The notes below the pieces were generated by a model. That model had not been told where the DNA came from and ran no database searches. It worked only from the letters and a program-made list of their open reading frames with translations. From Symsagittifera roscoffensis (Eukaryota; Xenacoelomorpha; Acoela; Convolutidae): DNA of 64,000 nucleotides. Both the position numbers and the translations under genes were made by a program. Of this stretch, positions 32,643 through 42,878 are shown one piece after another. The first letter of the stretch is position 1, and each line of letters starts with the position of its first letter. The stretch spans positions 37,971,888-38,035,887 of the forward strand of contig NC_087065.1 in NCBI RefSeq assembly GCF_963678635.1, in the 5' to 3' direction.

Positions 32643-33269
32643 TGCAGGTGATGATGAATTGATGGATCAGGACGATGACGACGACGACATCGAGGGAAAG
32701 GCGGGAAAACCGGGTGAGACGGATCTGGGAGCGTTACAGAGAGACTTGCTAGAATACCGGTTTAGTGAAGACGACGATGGGGAAGTCGATGGGAGTCTAT
32801 TGCTAATGACGCCATCGTCTTTCATGTCCCCTACAAAGGAGGCGTCGGCCGACTTATCCCCGATAGACCCAATAAGCCAGGCGAGAGAATGCCGAAGCAG
32901 GGATCCGCAGAAATTGCTCCATGAGTCTTCAAAGAGGAGAAAAATCGAAGAATCAATGAGGGTATCCTTCCTGAGTACGCTGCCGGAAGAGGAATTGGAG
33001 AGATATCAAAGTGAGTTAGAAGGCAAGACAGGGGCAACCTGGAGCCGAGTGAAATTCATGGAAAGATCATATACGTGATACAACGATATGGGACGCAGTC
33101 CATAATGAAGGTGGGATTGAACCAACCCATCATGCGTGAGGTCTTGGAGAAAATAGTGAACTCCATGGAGTCGGATGTTCTGACCGAGTCAGTAACAGAA
33201 GACAGTGCCGATGATCAGCAGGTTGCAAAGAAATTACCTGTCAGACGAGCCAGGAAGGGGCTGAAGTGA
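32539..33269 (+). pseudogene. E1 second polyprotein, acidic part
   Basis: Two overlapping frames (32539-33078 and 33075-33269) match one continuous stretch of E2. They contain an Asp-rich run after PKPDAG, phospho-site-like SPTKE, a basic KRRKIEE segment and VRRARKGLK, possibly nuclear-targeting. A one-base change near 33070 shifts the frame, and TGA at 33267-33269 replaces an Arg codon of E2. No known fold was recognised. Confidence 0.65.
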
Positions 33270-33296
33270 CTAAAAGGGAAAACAGGAAGTCGAGCC

Positions 33297-34487
33297 ATGA
33301 ACCCGAGAGTGGTGAAGTCGAGAGCCAGCGCAGTGGTGACCTCTCTAACGAGCGCAGGTCGTTCAGGCGAGAGCGGGCAAGGAGATAGTGCAACGCTGAC
33401 AGGGGGAGAAAAAGAGAATCTGATACCCCCTATGCTCTTGGCAGGTCTGACCACGACTGCCGTAAGATCAAAGAAAACAGCACGAACCCTGGCAGACACT
33501 AAATTAGAGATGGAGATCATCAGTCAATGTGGATCTGGAGGACTTGAAGATTACAGGCCCTCGCGGACCAACATAGCCAAGCTGAAGCTGGAAGGACAAC
33601 TCGACGTGGTCGAGTACAGTCGAGTCACTGTGCCGGAATCAGTCCACATGGGAGATCCAGCAGGAGGTTATGTGGAGATCTTGAAAGCGAGAAACTCAGC
33701 GAGAGGGCACCTGATGGCTTGGAGCGAGAAGCGAGCCATGCAGGAATATCTGAAAGAGCTCACGGAGAATTCAAACTTAAATCGACAAGAATACGGCACG
33801 GTAATGTCCTCTGAAGCGAACGACATTGGATTGGAAAGGCTACTAGAAATCTCCTGGAGGGCGGCCCTCCAGAGATACTTCGACGAATCGATGCATGCAC
33901 CTGCTACGGTGGCAGCATACCTGGCTCATCCTTGCATGAGAACTGATCTGCAAGTACGGTTGGCTTGGTGCCTGATGGGCATCAAGAAGGCGGAGTATGA
34001 AGCCAGTAATGATTCGAAATCACGGGAACAGGAGCTGGAGTTGATGGAAGCTCTGCGAGCGTTGATTTCAAAAGACGATTCTGCGATAGCATGGGCTAAG
34101 CGTAAGGATGTCCTTTGCTATGTCAGGTTCGTGGTGGATCGCATCCCCACTCCTGTTTTGGGAGAATGTATAAAGATCATTCGGCAAAAGGGAGTTGATT
34201 GCGAAAGGAACTTCCTTAGGGCACTCCTGGAACTGTATCAGGACATGCCGTTGACTGTACCAAACAAGGAGTCGAATGACATGGAGAGCTATCGCAAGTT
34301 GGAAGAAGTGAGAAGATATTCCAACAAAGAATTGAAAGTGAGCCGGGAGTTGATTGAAGCAGTCAAAGGACAAAAAGAGTTTGCAACACTAGGGAAACTG
34401 AAGTCGTTCCAATATGTGTCTGGCATACCGGGGATGGCGTATAATCCCTTCGTGAATGAAGAAGCCAGGGAAGCGTACTTCGACTAA
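33297..34487 (+). pseudogene. E1 second polyprotein, helical part
   Basis: A 396-codon open frame, collinear with E2 57474 on. It is helix-rich with many charged residues; WRAALQRYFDE, AWCLMGIKKAEYEAS and VDCERNFLRALLEL are conserved between copies. It stops because a small duplication (CTTCGACTAA) was inserted at 34484-34494. Function unknown. Confidence 0.65.
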
Positions 34488-34549
34488 ACTTCGACTAAGA
34501 GCAAGTCATAGTACTCAATTTCTGGGTTGAACGTATTAAAGAAACTGGA

Positions 34550-36010
34550 ATGCTGATGGTGGAACAACCCAAGCTGGGAATTATCTTAGAAGAACGAGTG
34601 GTCGAACCCTCGGTTCCCGAGCTAAAGGGGCAAGTGAGTTTTGATTGTGGTTCTTGGGACGGTCCCTTGAAAACCAGTCTAGTGACGATGTGGGAACTCA
34701 TGAAGCCTTCTTGGTGTCCTCATCCTAACGCCGGTTTAATCTGGGACATGACGGCGGATATCACTTTAGACCTAGATGATGACGCGAGTTTGCATGATCT
34801 GGCCATGATGCATCATCTGCTGGCCATGAGGTTGACGAAGCGGAAGAGCAACCCAACCACGGAGCTGTCCGAGGAAGGTCCATCGAGCAATTGGTTGAAG
34901 CAAGGCACATGCTTGGCTCAACATAGTGGGATGGAAGGACATGTTTGTAACCTGGGACACTGCCTGGTTACGCTGAGCGAGCAGCATCGGCAACTGGCAC
35001 GATTGTACGGAAGATTGAGCATGTCGGATAAGAGTGGTACGGAGTTGGTCGCGGACTGTCATGGGGTGACGGATGTGAACTTGATCACAGCCTTTGGATT
35101 TTGTAGCATGACGAGTTCAATAGAATCGCTTGAGCACCTGGAGCGTGCCCATGAGCTAGTGACGTCCCTCAGCGTGGAAGTATTCCCTGGAGCATTGCAG
35201 ACGGAGCAGAAGATCGGAGGCTGGAGAGAAGCTCTGGAGAACGAGATGAATCTGAAAGATAGTGAGGCCTATCATAAACCAACTGGTTCAAAATATCTGG
35301 TGGGTTCAAGCTCCGAACCATATTGCAGTAGTAGATATCCTACACACATGGTGGTGATGGATGCAAGGACACAGCAGGTGTTGATTGACCAACTTTTCTT
35401 TGTGCCAAAGTGCGTGAGGTTGGCCAGAATGTCGGAGAGGTCACATGATTTATTGGCGAAGATCTTTCGGGCAGTCCCGAAAAGATCTGAAGGCGAGTTG
35501 AAAGACGTAGTTGGTGAAGAGTTTCTGAGATTAAACGAAGGCAATGTGAGTGAGTTCCAGAAGCAGAAAGCAAGTGGAGCGTTACCCACTGAATTCCCCA
35601 CCATAGAAGAGAAAGACGACTTACACAGAATTCTGATGGAGGTGGAACCGTTGCTGGGAGCCTCAGGGTATCGGACCCGAAGGAACATAGTGAGAACCCA
35701 TGGGGAGTATCCTTGCCACTGCTTGGCGCAGACGTTGTGGTACCCCAAACGCGGGAATCTGATGCTAGTATGGGACATGGAGGAGTTATACTCTACGGGG
35801 TTGCCCGATCAGAATCAACGGGTGTCAATCGTGGTGGTTAGTGCCATGCTGGCAGTGAGATGGCTGGAGGCTAACGCGGACACAAGTGAACAGGAGACGG
35901 CCGTGCCGACTCCTGAGCAGCTGAGCAACGTGAAGATGAGTCGTGAATTGGATCTTTTCAGAACCACCTGCAAGGTTCTGAGAATACCTAAAGCCATTGA
36001 AAGAATATGA
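34550..36010 (+). pseudogene. E1 second polyprotein, Cys/His-containing part
   Basis: A 486-codon frame matching E2 58720-60176. It has scattered Cys/His (QGTCLAQHSGMEGHVCNLGHC and YPCHCLAQ, conserved in E2) that could bind metal, but the pattern fits no zinc finger I know. TGA at 36008-36010 replaces a Trp codon of E2. Unlike E2 it is not interrupted near 35078. Confidence 0.65.
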
Positions 36011-36389
36011 TCAAGGCAAAGATTGATGCCTTGGTTCCGTGCAGTGATGACCAGCTAGATATAGGACCAGGAGCCTATAAGAGAGCATTCCTGACGCACA
36101 GAAACGCGGTCACCACGGCGGTGAAGCGAGTAGCTGGAGCGCCTTGTGTAACTGAAGACGAGAGGAAAGAGGTCTTAAGAGCTGACCTAGAACGAAATGT
36201 GAGCCTATGTCTTCACAACAGCTTTTAAGGAACCGGGAGCAAAAGGTTAATGTTGACTTGCTACCTTGTTGCAAACCGAGGCTGTTGGAACAGGAGAGTT
36301 GGGGCACGGCCCGCAACTCCATGGACATGCTGGAGAAAGTATTGGAAGACAGCGAAGCTGAAGATCAAGATGGAGAAGTGATAGAATGA
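36007..36389 (+). pseudogene. E1 second polyprotein, C-terminus
   Basis: Two short overlapping frames (36007-36228, 36207-36389). Relative to E2, about 64 bases are missing near 36050, and the frame shifts again near 36226. The end (LEKVLEDSEAED, then GEVIE) aligns with the E2 C-terminus, so both copies stop at the same place. Confidence 0.65.
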
Positions 36390-37121
36390 AGATGAACAAA
36401 GAAGAGAAGAGAAGGAGTGAAAACTTGATTGTCTTTGTGTGCTAAAACTTGAACCAATCAACCAAGTTTTGATTATTGAACTTGTTAAACTTTTTGTTTT
36501 GATTTAGTTTGGTCAAACCAAACTTTGAAAGTTGTTACAATTGTTAAATTGTTGAAAAAGAAATTTTAATTATACTATTTATGTATGTATATATAGAACA
36601 TAGGTGAGTATATTTACCTATTTAGACACGATTGAAGTTTTTAACCTGTGTAAGACACAATTTCACTGTGTGGCGACATGATAAGTTTGAGTAAACTCGC
36701 TCGAGAAGGGTGGGTAAGTCAATAACTTTCCTAGCCACTGAGTTTCTTAGTTTTAATATTGAAAGGACCGCATAAATAACTGATTATACTTGGTGAGTGA
36801 CGATTAAGTTAATTTTAACGGGTGCGTGGCCGTGCCACGTCCCACTTTTTAATCACAAAGAGCGAAAAAAATTTTATGGCAAGACGACGTAAGTAGTCAG
36901 AAAAGAAATTTTATCTAGGACACTCCTCATGGTGCAAATTTTGTGAAAATGTTGAAAGGCAGTGAGATGTAGTACAATGCCATTTGTGAACACGTAGTGA
37001 GTTGAGGTGGGGTAGATAAATTTCATTTTCTTATGCGATTTGTAAGATTGATTACAGAGAACTGGAACACTACTTGACGATAACCCGGTGTTATGCGATC
37101 AATAGGGACATTGATGGGGAC
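36390..37121 (+). other. E1 3' non-coding region
   Basis: AT-rich, no frame. It contains the hairpin CGTGGC-CGT-GCCACG at 36825-36839, flanked by GGG and CCC, which is kept in E2 at 61057-61071. It ends at the polypurine-like tract. Confidence 0.7.
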
Positions 37122-37134
37122 TGTCCGGGGAGTA
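37122..37134 (+). promoter_or_regulatory. Polypurine-like tract before E1 3' LTR
   Basis: TGTCCGGGGAGTA directly precedes the TG of the 3' LTR, the position where plus-strand DNA synthesis is primed. The purine run is short (GGGGAG). E2 has the same at 61353-61365. Confidence 0.65.
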
Positions 37135-38017
37135 TGTGCCATTCTGCCAGATGGCACAGCGCAACCTTCCGACGAAACACGAATCAGAGAGAAAAGGCCT
37201 TAACAGCAAAAAAGTGCTTGAAAGGAGGGTCGAAGTATTCTGAAATTTTCTATTTTTAAAATTTCGATTTTCAAGTTGATATTTTTCAGAAATACAAAAA
37301 ACGGCCATTTTGACCAAAAAAGCTGAGAAAATAAGAACAACGACAAATTTGTGAAAAACAGTCGTGCAAGAGACGGAGAATACGAAGCTTCTTATCGTGG
37401 CAGCAACGCACGATAAGACCCTTATCAGCAGATATTAGTGGAGAAGGAAGCTTCAGTGGGGAAGGAATATTCCACGGAACGCTCCCGGGACGCAAATTAG
37501 AAGAGATAAGAGCGTTATCGCAGGAATATTACGGGAGCGGAGGCTTGGGCCCCCAGAGACTGTTTTATGTGAAGGGACTGTTTAAAACTGACTGTATAGC
37601 TACTTGGATGTCGTGAAACTTTAAATTAACACCGGTGTAACTTGATATTTTAGAATATGAGTAGCTAGAAAGAGGAAAGGGTCAATCCATCTCCAATGGA
37701 TTTAATATAGAACTGTCACACAAAAACATATTAAAAGAGGTTGTTCGAGCCGTGTTTTTAATGACAATCACGTAGTCTGAGGATCCGAGACTAAGCTATG
37801 TGGTTGTGTTCGCATGTAAACGAAAGCTCATCAAAAGTCGTTTGACTGATGGCCTAAAAATGGTAACTTTTCACTTTGCCCTAAACAGACCAGAAAATCA
37901 ACTGGCAAGGTCGAGACGGTGAAAAACGAGTAGGATTAAGGTAACTGACGCCTGCCAGTCGTTAATAGGTACATTTTCTACGCTCCGTCGCTGTGTAGTA
38001 TTTGGGCGAATGTTACA
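37135..38017 (+). repeat. E1 3' LTR
   Basis: 883 bp, TGTGCC...TTACA. It holds the same hairpin and palindromic module as the 5' copy; in the module, ACCCTCC is changed to ACGCTCC near 37480. Directly followed by PLE sequence. Confidence 0.92.
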
Positions 38018-38070
38018 AGGCCACGAGGAATAAACCTCACGTGACACAAAGCAACTCAAATAACACAAGT

Positions 38071-38758
38071 TTACCTCACCCTCTCCGTTGCAGCCTCCTC
38101 GTCAGTCCGACCTACAGTTGCTTCGCCTATGTTCACCAGTCTTCTTTTCTCCGCCCTCCTTCTCGATTGAGATATCTTTTTTGTGTTTGAACGAAGCTTG
38201 GACAAGACAGCTGGCAGGTTGTCTTGGTGTTCGAACACAATCCTCAAAGACTTTAGCTCCAGCTGGACGTCCTGGTGCAGTGCCTGATATTCGTTGACCA
38301 GCTCCGTTCTTCTCTTCCTCTTTGAAATGAGACACTTTGTAATAGGAATGACAAGAATACCCGAGCTGATCAGCTGGTTCCTGATATCCGGTGTACCGTT
38401 TCTCTGACAGTATACAATTGCGCTGATATTTGTCAGTGTCTTCAGGAGTTCTGTCAAATCCTCTGCAGTGCAAACTCTGTAATTGTTTGTGCGGTGGCTG
38501 TTGATAGAATTATTGATGATGTCGTGCCACACCACCACTTGACGTTTTTCTGCTAGAGGTGCCCTGCAGAGTAGTCTTGCGAGGTTCTTCTGTGGGTTCG
38601 TGGTGTTCGGGTTTAAAGAAAGTCCCGGATTAGCCAAAATTTTGGGTAGAAATTGTTCTTTTTCCGGGTTGCTAAGTTGTTCCAGGCTGTGGTAGAGTGA
38701 GCTAGCTGCTACAATGTAGACCAGTTCAATTCTAACATGGTAAAATATAAAAAGAATC

Positions 38759-38760
<2 letters not shown>
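38071..38760 (-). CDS. Probable upstream ORF of the interrupted Penelope-like element
   Basis: An open frame of 229 codons. It contains KRQVVVWHDIINNSINSHR, then IVYCQRNGTPDI and a basic C-terminus with two Lys/Arg clusters. I recall similar WHDxINNS proteins next to Penelope-type RTs in invertebrates, but cannot name a family. The stop is 54 bases from the E1 3' LTR. The strand is that of the RT half at 10876-13464, and removing E1 would place this ORF directly upstream of it. The start could be internal, since the first residues are hydrophobic and run into a microsatellite. Confidence 0.5.
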
Positions 38761-38796
<36 letters not shown>

Positions 38797-38864
38797 TATA
38801 TTCTAATAATAAAATAAAATTATATAAATATAATTATATAATAATAATAAAATATAAAAAGAAT
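38758..38864. repeat. AAT microsatellite and AT-rich tract
   Basis: A run of AAT units at about 38758-38797 followed by AT-rich DNA. TAAAATATAAAAAGAAT occurs just before (38741) and just after (38848) it, directly before the E2 LTR. Confidence 0.85.
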
Positions 38865-39748
38865 TGTGCCATTCTGCCAGATGACACAGCATAACCTTCC
38901 CGCGACAGAAAAAAAAGTGACTAAAGGCCTTATGAACAAAAAAGTGTTGCGACGGAGGGTCAGAATGTTCTAGAATTTTTATTTTTAAAATTTCGATTGG
39001 AAGAAGAACATTTCTGAGAAATAGAAAAAAGACGGCCATTTTGAATAAAAAAGACGAAAATCAGAACCACGATATAGATTGTGAAGAACAGTTGTATCAG
39101 AGACAGAAAAACACGGAGCTTCTTATCGTGGCAAGAACACACGATAAGGACCTTAGCGACAGATATTTGTGGAGACGGAGGCTTCAGTGGGGGGAAGAGA
39201 AATACCACGGAACCCTCCCGGGACACGAAATATAGGAGATAAGAGTGTTATCTCAAGAAAATCACGGGAGCGGAGGCTTGGTCCCCCAGAGACTGTTATA
39301 TGTGAAGGGACTGTGAAAACTGACTATAACAGCTGCTGTAATGTCCTAGATCTTAATTAACACCGTTATTATTTAATATTTCAGAGCATGAGTAGATAGA
39401 AAAAGGAAAGGGTCAATCCATCTCCAATTGATTTAATATAAAACTGTCACACAAAAACATAATAAAATAGGTTGTTCGAGCCGTGTTTTTAATGACAATC
39501 ACGTAGTCTGAGGATCCGAGACTCAGCTATGTGGTTGTGTTCGCATGCAAACGAAAGCTGATCAAAAGTCGTTTGACTGATGGCCTAAAAATGGTAACTT
39601 TTTACTTTGCCCTAAACAGACCAGAAAATCAACTGGCAAGGTCGAGACGGCGAAAAACGAGTAGAATTAAGGTAACTGACGCCTGCCAGTCGTTGATAGG
39701 TACTTTTTCTACGCTCCGTCGCTGTGTGATATTTGGGCGAATGTTACA
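38865..39748 (+). repeat. E2 5' LTR
   Basis: 884 bp, TGTGCC...TTACA. The first half is clearly diverged from E1, while the last roughly 350 bp (from GGAAAGGGTC at about 39402) is nearly identical. Carries the CTTATCGTG hairpin at 39122-39148. Confidence 0.93.
39212..39278 (+). repeat. 67-bp palindromic module (E2 LTR copy)
   Basis: ACCCTCC at 39212 and GGAGGCT at 39272, 60 bases apart; central GAGATAA/TTATCTC stem. Confidence 0.7.
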
Positions 39749-39760
39749 TAGACGTTTTTA

Positions 39761-39775
39761 TGGCGCTCCTGGGTG
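39761..39775 (+). promoter_or_regulatory. Candidate primer-binding site of E2
   Basis: TGGCGCTCCTGGGTG, 12 bases after the LTR end, identical to E1 and E3. Confidence 0.7.
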
Positions 39776-39897
39776 GGCCTGTTAAAGGCATGAAACCATC
39801 ATGATCAGCAAGCGTTTCAGCGACGTACCCTCCGCTCCGGGCGTATGCCCGAGTTAGAGGCCTTAAGGACCGTTGTTGTACTAGGGGGAAGGTGCGT

Positions 39898-39964
39898 ACC
39901 CTCCGTCTAGTACAATTTAGCTTTTTAACTTAGTTAACACCGAAAATTCCGGGGGCCGGAGGGT
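39898..39964 (+). repeat. 67-bp palindromic module M2 of E2
   Basis: ACCCTCC at 39898, GGAGGGT at 39958, inner TTAAC-TTA-GTTAA at the centre. Confidence 0.8.
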
Positions 39965-40271
39965 TAGGTGGGAAGTCATGAACCCGCTTGTCCCGAGGTC
40001 CCGGGACCAAAAACAACTAAAGAGAAAGCGTAAAACCAAACAAAAACAGTGTATAACCAAGAAAAAGCCAAAAACATAATTACTTAAAAACAAAAAAGTA
40101 CAAAAAACAGTAAAAAATCCAAAAAAGACCAAAAACAGTAAAAAACATAAAGTGACAGTTTATATGTTATTTCCGGACGAGATGTGATCTGACCTTCCTA
40201 TTTGTTGTTGTTTCAGATTGATTTATATCGTTTCTGATAGAAAGATTGTGTGTTTTGGTGAAGGGTTGGAT

Positions 40272-40338
40272 ACCCTCCCTCGAGTGTAATTTGAGTGTTT
40301 AAGCACGTTAATGGTAATTTTGCCGGTGGCCGGAGGGT
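40272..40338 (+). repeat. 67-bp palindromic module M3 of E2
   Basis: ACCCTCC at 40272, GGAGGGT at 40332, centre TTAAGCACGTTAA. Confidence 0.75.
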
Positions 40339-40497
40339 AGAGTGGCAAGCTGATCAACGTGTTCCACACTCAACAGGGACATCAAGGACAACATCCGCAA
40401 CGACTGTTGGGTATCGTTGAAGCAATTTTAGTATCGTTCGGGTACTATTTCATTAAAACTTAAGTGGTGGGGGGCACGATTGGCGCGGTCCGATTGT

Positions 40498-40564
40498 ACC
40501 CTCCATCGATTACAAATTTCCGAGTTAAGGGTCTTAATTCGGATATTTTGGTGCAAAGGAGGGT
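40498..40564 (+). repeat. 67-bp palindromic module M4 of E2
   Basis: ACCCTCC at 40498, GGAGGGT at 40558, inner TTAAG-GGT-CTTAA at the centre. Confidence 0.8.
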
Positions 40565-40975
40565 ATAGTACTATTCATTAACGACTATTAATAGATTATT
40601 ATCCTTATTATATATTACTTATCTCCTCAATTAGATCCAAAAAACACCCAATTTTGTCGAAAATCATCGATTTTCGATCAAACTGTAGACCCCCAAATTT
40701 TTGGATATCCGAGCTTTTCCGAACAACAAAAAGTTTTTATATAGGGAGTAGCTACGTAGTTCGATCCCCCTAACTGAAGAAACCGCGTGAGAAAAGACTC
40801 AGTAGAAGTTGGAAAAAACCAAAATTTTTCGGTCAAAATTTCGATAGTTTTTTGAATTTTTGTCAATCTGTTTTGGGGATCGAGTTTTTGAGTTTTTAGA
40901 GTTAGAGCAATAAAATTTTTTGCGTTAGGAGCGTGCTAGCACAACGTGCTCGGTTACTAGAGAAATTTTTGGGTA

Positions 40976-41042
40976 ACCCTCCGAGTAGCTCCGTGGATAG
41001 AGCTAACGACTTAAGGTTTGGAAAAGGAAGGAATCGGAGGGT
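40976..41042 (+). repeat. 67-bp palindromic module M5 of E2
   Basis: ACCCTCC at 40976, GGAGGGT at 41036, centre TAACGACTTAA. Confidence 0.75.
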
Positions 41043-42116
41043 CAAAATTTGATAGTTTTTGGCCAAATTTTTGTTTCTAAACCAATTTTGGTCCAATTTT
41101 TTGCATTATTCCAGTGCCGTAAAGGGCTACTACGCTCATTTCAAGTATTTTTAGGCACTTTCGACCGGAATTGCGAAAAAAGTCTTTCAGATCCTATACA
41201 GGTGGTGAAAAAGGCCATTTTGACGAACGCGTTTTTGGCGATTTCTCAAAGACTAGTTATCCGATCGGGATAATTTTGGTACCATAAGTCGACGTTTTTG
41301 ACCACTTTTTCGAATCGCAACCGTTTTTGGGTTGATTATTTCGGAAAAGAAAAATTTTTTAGAATTTGTTGGTTCGGAGGGTCCAAATCACGGGCAACCC
41401 TCCGAGCGGCAGAAAATTTTATCAAAACATCTTTTTATTCAACTGGAAAGGTTGACCGTGTCAGCCAACCTAGTTTTAAGTCAGGTAGACCGCTTTCAGA
41501 GGCTTTACTGCGGTGATATAACCCTTTTTCTTGATTTTGGGGGAACCCTCCGAGGTGACCCTCCGGAGTCAGCTAAACCCTTTAGCAACCCTCCTTAGTG
41601 GAAAATTTCCACGAGATCACCCTAAGAAGTTAAAACAGCTCCCCTTAGAGCTCCTAGCTTGTTTTGACGCTTTTTGAAGCGAGGGGGAGAACCTTCTAAG
41701 CGAGATCGAAAAATTTGAAAATTTTGGAGGTACCCTCCGAAGTAACCCTCCGGAGCATATTAAGCATCTTATTGACCCTCCTTAGTAAATTTGGGGGGAC
41801 CCTCCGAGGTAACTTGGGTGATTAGGGTACCCTCCGAAGTAACTTGGGTGATCAAGCTACCCTCCGAGGTAACCCTCCGGAGCGTCTTAAACCTTCCAAC
41901 GATCTTCCTTGTTAGAGACTTGAGTAAACTTTCTGTGGCTATTTGGGCAACGGAAAATATCCATTGAATTAGGATCATATTAGGATATTAGGCGTGCTTA
42001 TCAGGATCATAAGAACCCATTTTGACCCGGAAATTCGTGATCAACTTTGGATTCTACATTGGGTGTATTAGAAGTACCCGAACAAAATTTTTTTGATTGT
42101 GATTTTGGTTGTGTGG

Positions 42117-42228
42117 TTGCCTTGAGCTACTTAATAGGAAAGTTCGGGCAATCCGGGAACAAATAGAGGAAGACCTCGGTGGGTGTATTAGGCAAATACA
42201 CACCCACTTGAGAAGAAAAATTGTTCCC
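42117..42228 (+). ncRNA. Leader RNA module of E2, copy 1
   Basis: Stems: TTGCCTTGAGC with GTTCGGGCAA (a G-U pair replaces G-C); GGGAACAA with TTGTTCCC; and GTGGGTGT with ACACCCAC, where E1 copy 1 has the compensated GTGAGTGT/ACACTCAC. Confidence 0.7.
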
Positions 42229-42301
42229 TACTCTCGTGCACTTGGAGCAGTCCGAGTGTGGGAGAGCTTTTTCATAGACTTTAGAAATTTTCGATCAGAG
42301 G

Positions 42302-42411
42302 TTGCCTTGAGCTACTTAGTAGGACAGCTCGGGCAATCGCAGGACACCTAAAAGAAGACCTCGGTGGGTGTATTAGGCAGACACACACCCACTTGAGAAG
42401 ACTGTGTCCTG
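42302..42411 (+). ncRNA. Leader RNA module of E2, copy 2
   Basis: Same three stems; the middle one is CAGGACAC/GTGTCCTG, unlike copy 1 in sequence but equally paired. Confidence 0.7.
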
Positions 42412-42878
42412 GGCTTCGTTCTTTCGGATCGTTCCGATTGGGGGAAGTCTTTTTCTTTAAGACTAAGTTTTATTTATCTATTTCTGAATCATCACTGCTT
42501 TTTATCAAAGATTGTATAATTTTAACAAAGCAGTGACTTGATAAATTGTGTGGCGATAAATTGATACTGACAAAAGGTCGCTGTCACCTGTAGGATATTC
42601 TTATCTGATTATCGATTGTGTTTTGTGTGTCGATTATATCTTGTGGAAACTTAGTGATACTGTTATACTATACAACCGGGTTGAGTTAGCATTATATCAA
42701 TACTGGGTAGACCCTGTGTGTAACTTTAGCTGAGTCACTAATTTAGTCGTGAGAGATCTAAGAGACATTTTGATACTGAAGGAATCGAGTAGGCAGCGTT
42801 AAGTGATTTAACTAAATCTTGTTTGTGGTACGTTTGCATTGCCATCAAATTACGAATACTTTCATTTTGATAAAAACT

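Larger units (their letters stand above)
13465..38017 (+). mobile_element. Giant LTR retrotransposon E1 (Ty3/gypsy-like), rearranged
   Basis: Flanked by direct repeats of 861 bp (13465-14325) and 883 bp (37135-38017), which differ by roughly 15-20 substitutions by eye. The 5' LTR lacks the first 23 bases present in the 3' copy. Internal order: candidate PBS, leader, gag fused to pol by a deletion, spacer, truncated second polyprotein, duplicated integrase-macro segment, spacer, second polyprotein in pieces, 3' non-coding, polypurine-like tract. Relative to E2 it lacks about 3.39 kb (gag C-terminus, zinc knuckles, protease) and has an extra 3.65-kb tandem segment. It cannot transpose on its own. 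Confidence 0.9.
39749..42878 (+). other. E2 untranslated leader
   Basis: Collinear with the E1 leader. Candidate PBS at 39761-39775. Palindromic modules at 39827 (right arm GGAAGGT), 39898, 40272, 40498 and 40976, all with 60-base arm spacing. ACCCTCC cluster at about 41546-41880. Folded RNA modules at 42117-42411. No credible coding frame; short open frames here are not conserved in E1. The last 60 bases before gag differ from E1. Confidence 0.85.

Noticed and set aside
29505-36389. Second polyprotein as an env gene
   Set aside because: No signal peptide, no furin-like site with downstream fusion peptide and no C-terminal membrane anchor were seen; it is about four times longer than typical env.
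38758-38806. AAT repeat as a telomere- or CRISPR-like array
   Set aside because: A simple trinucleotide microsatellite without spacers; the DNA is eukaryotic.
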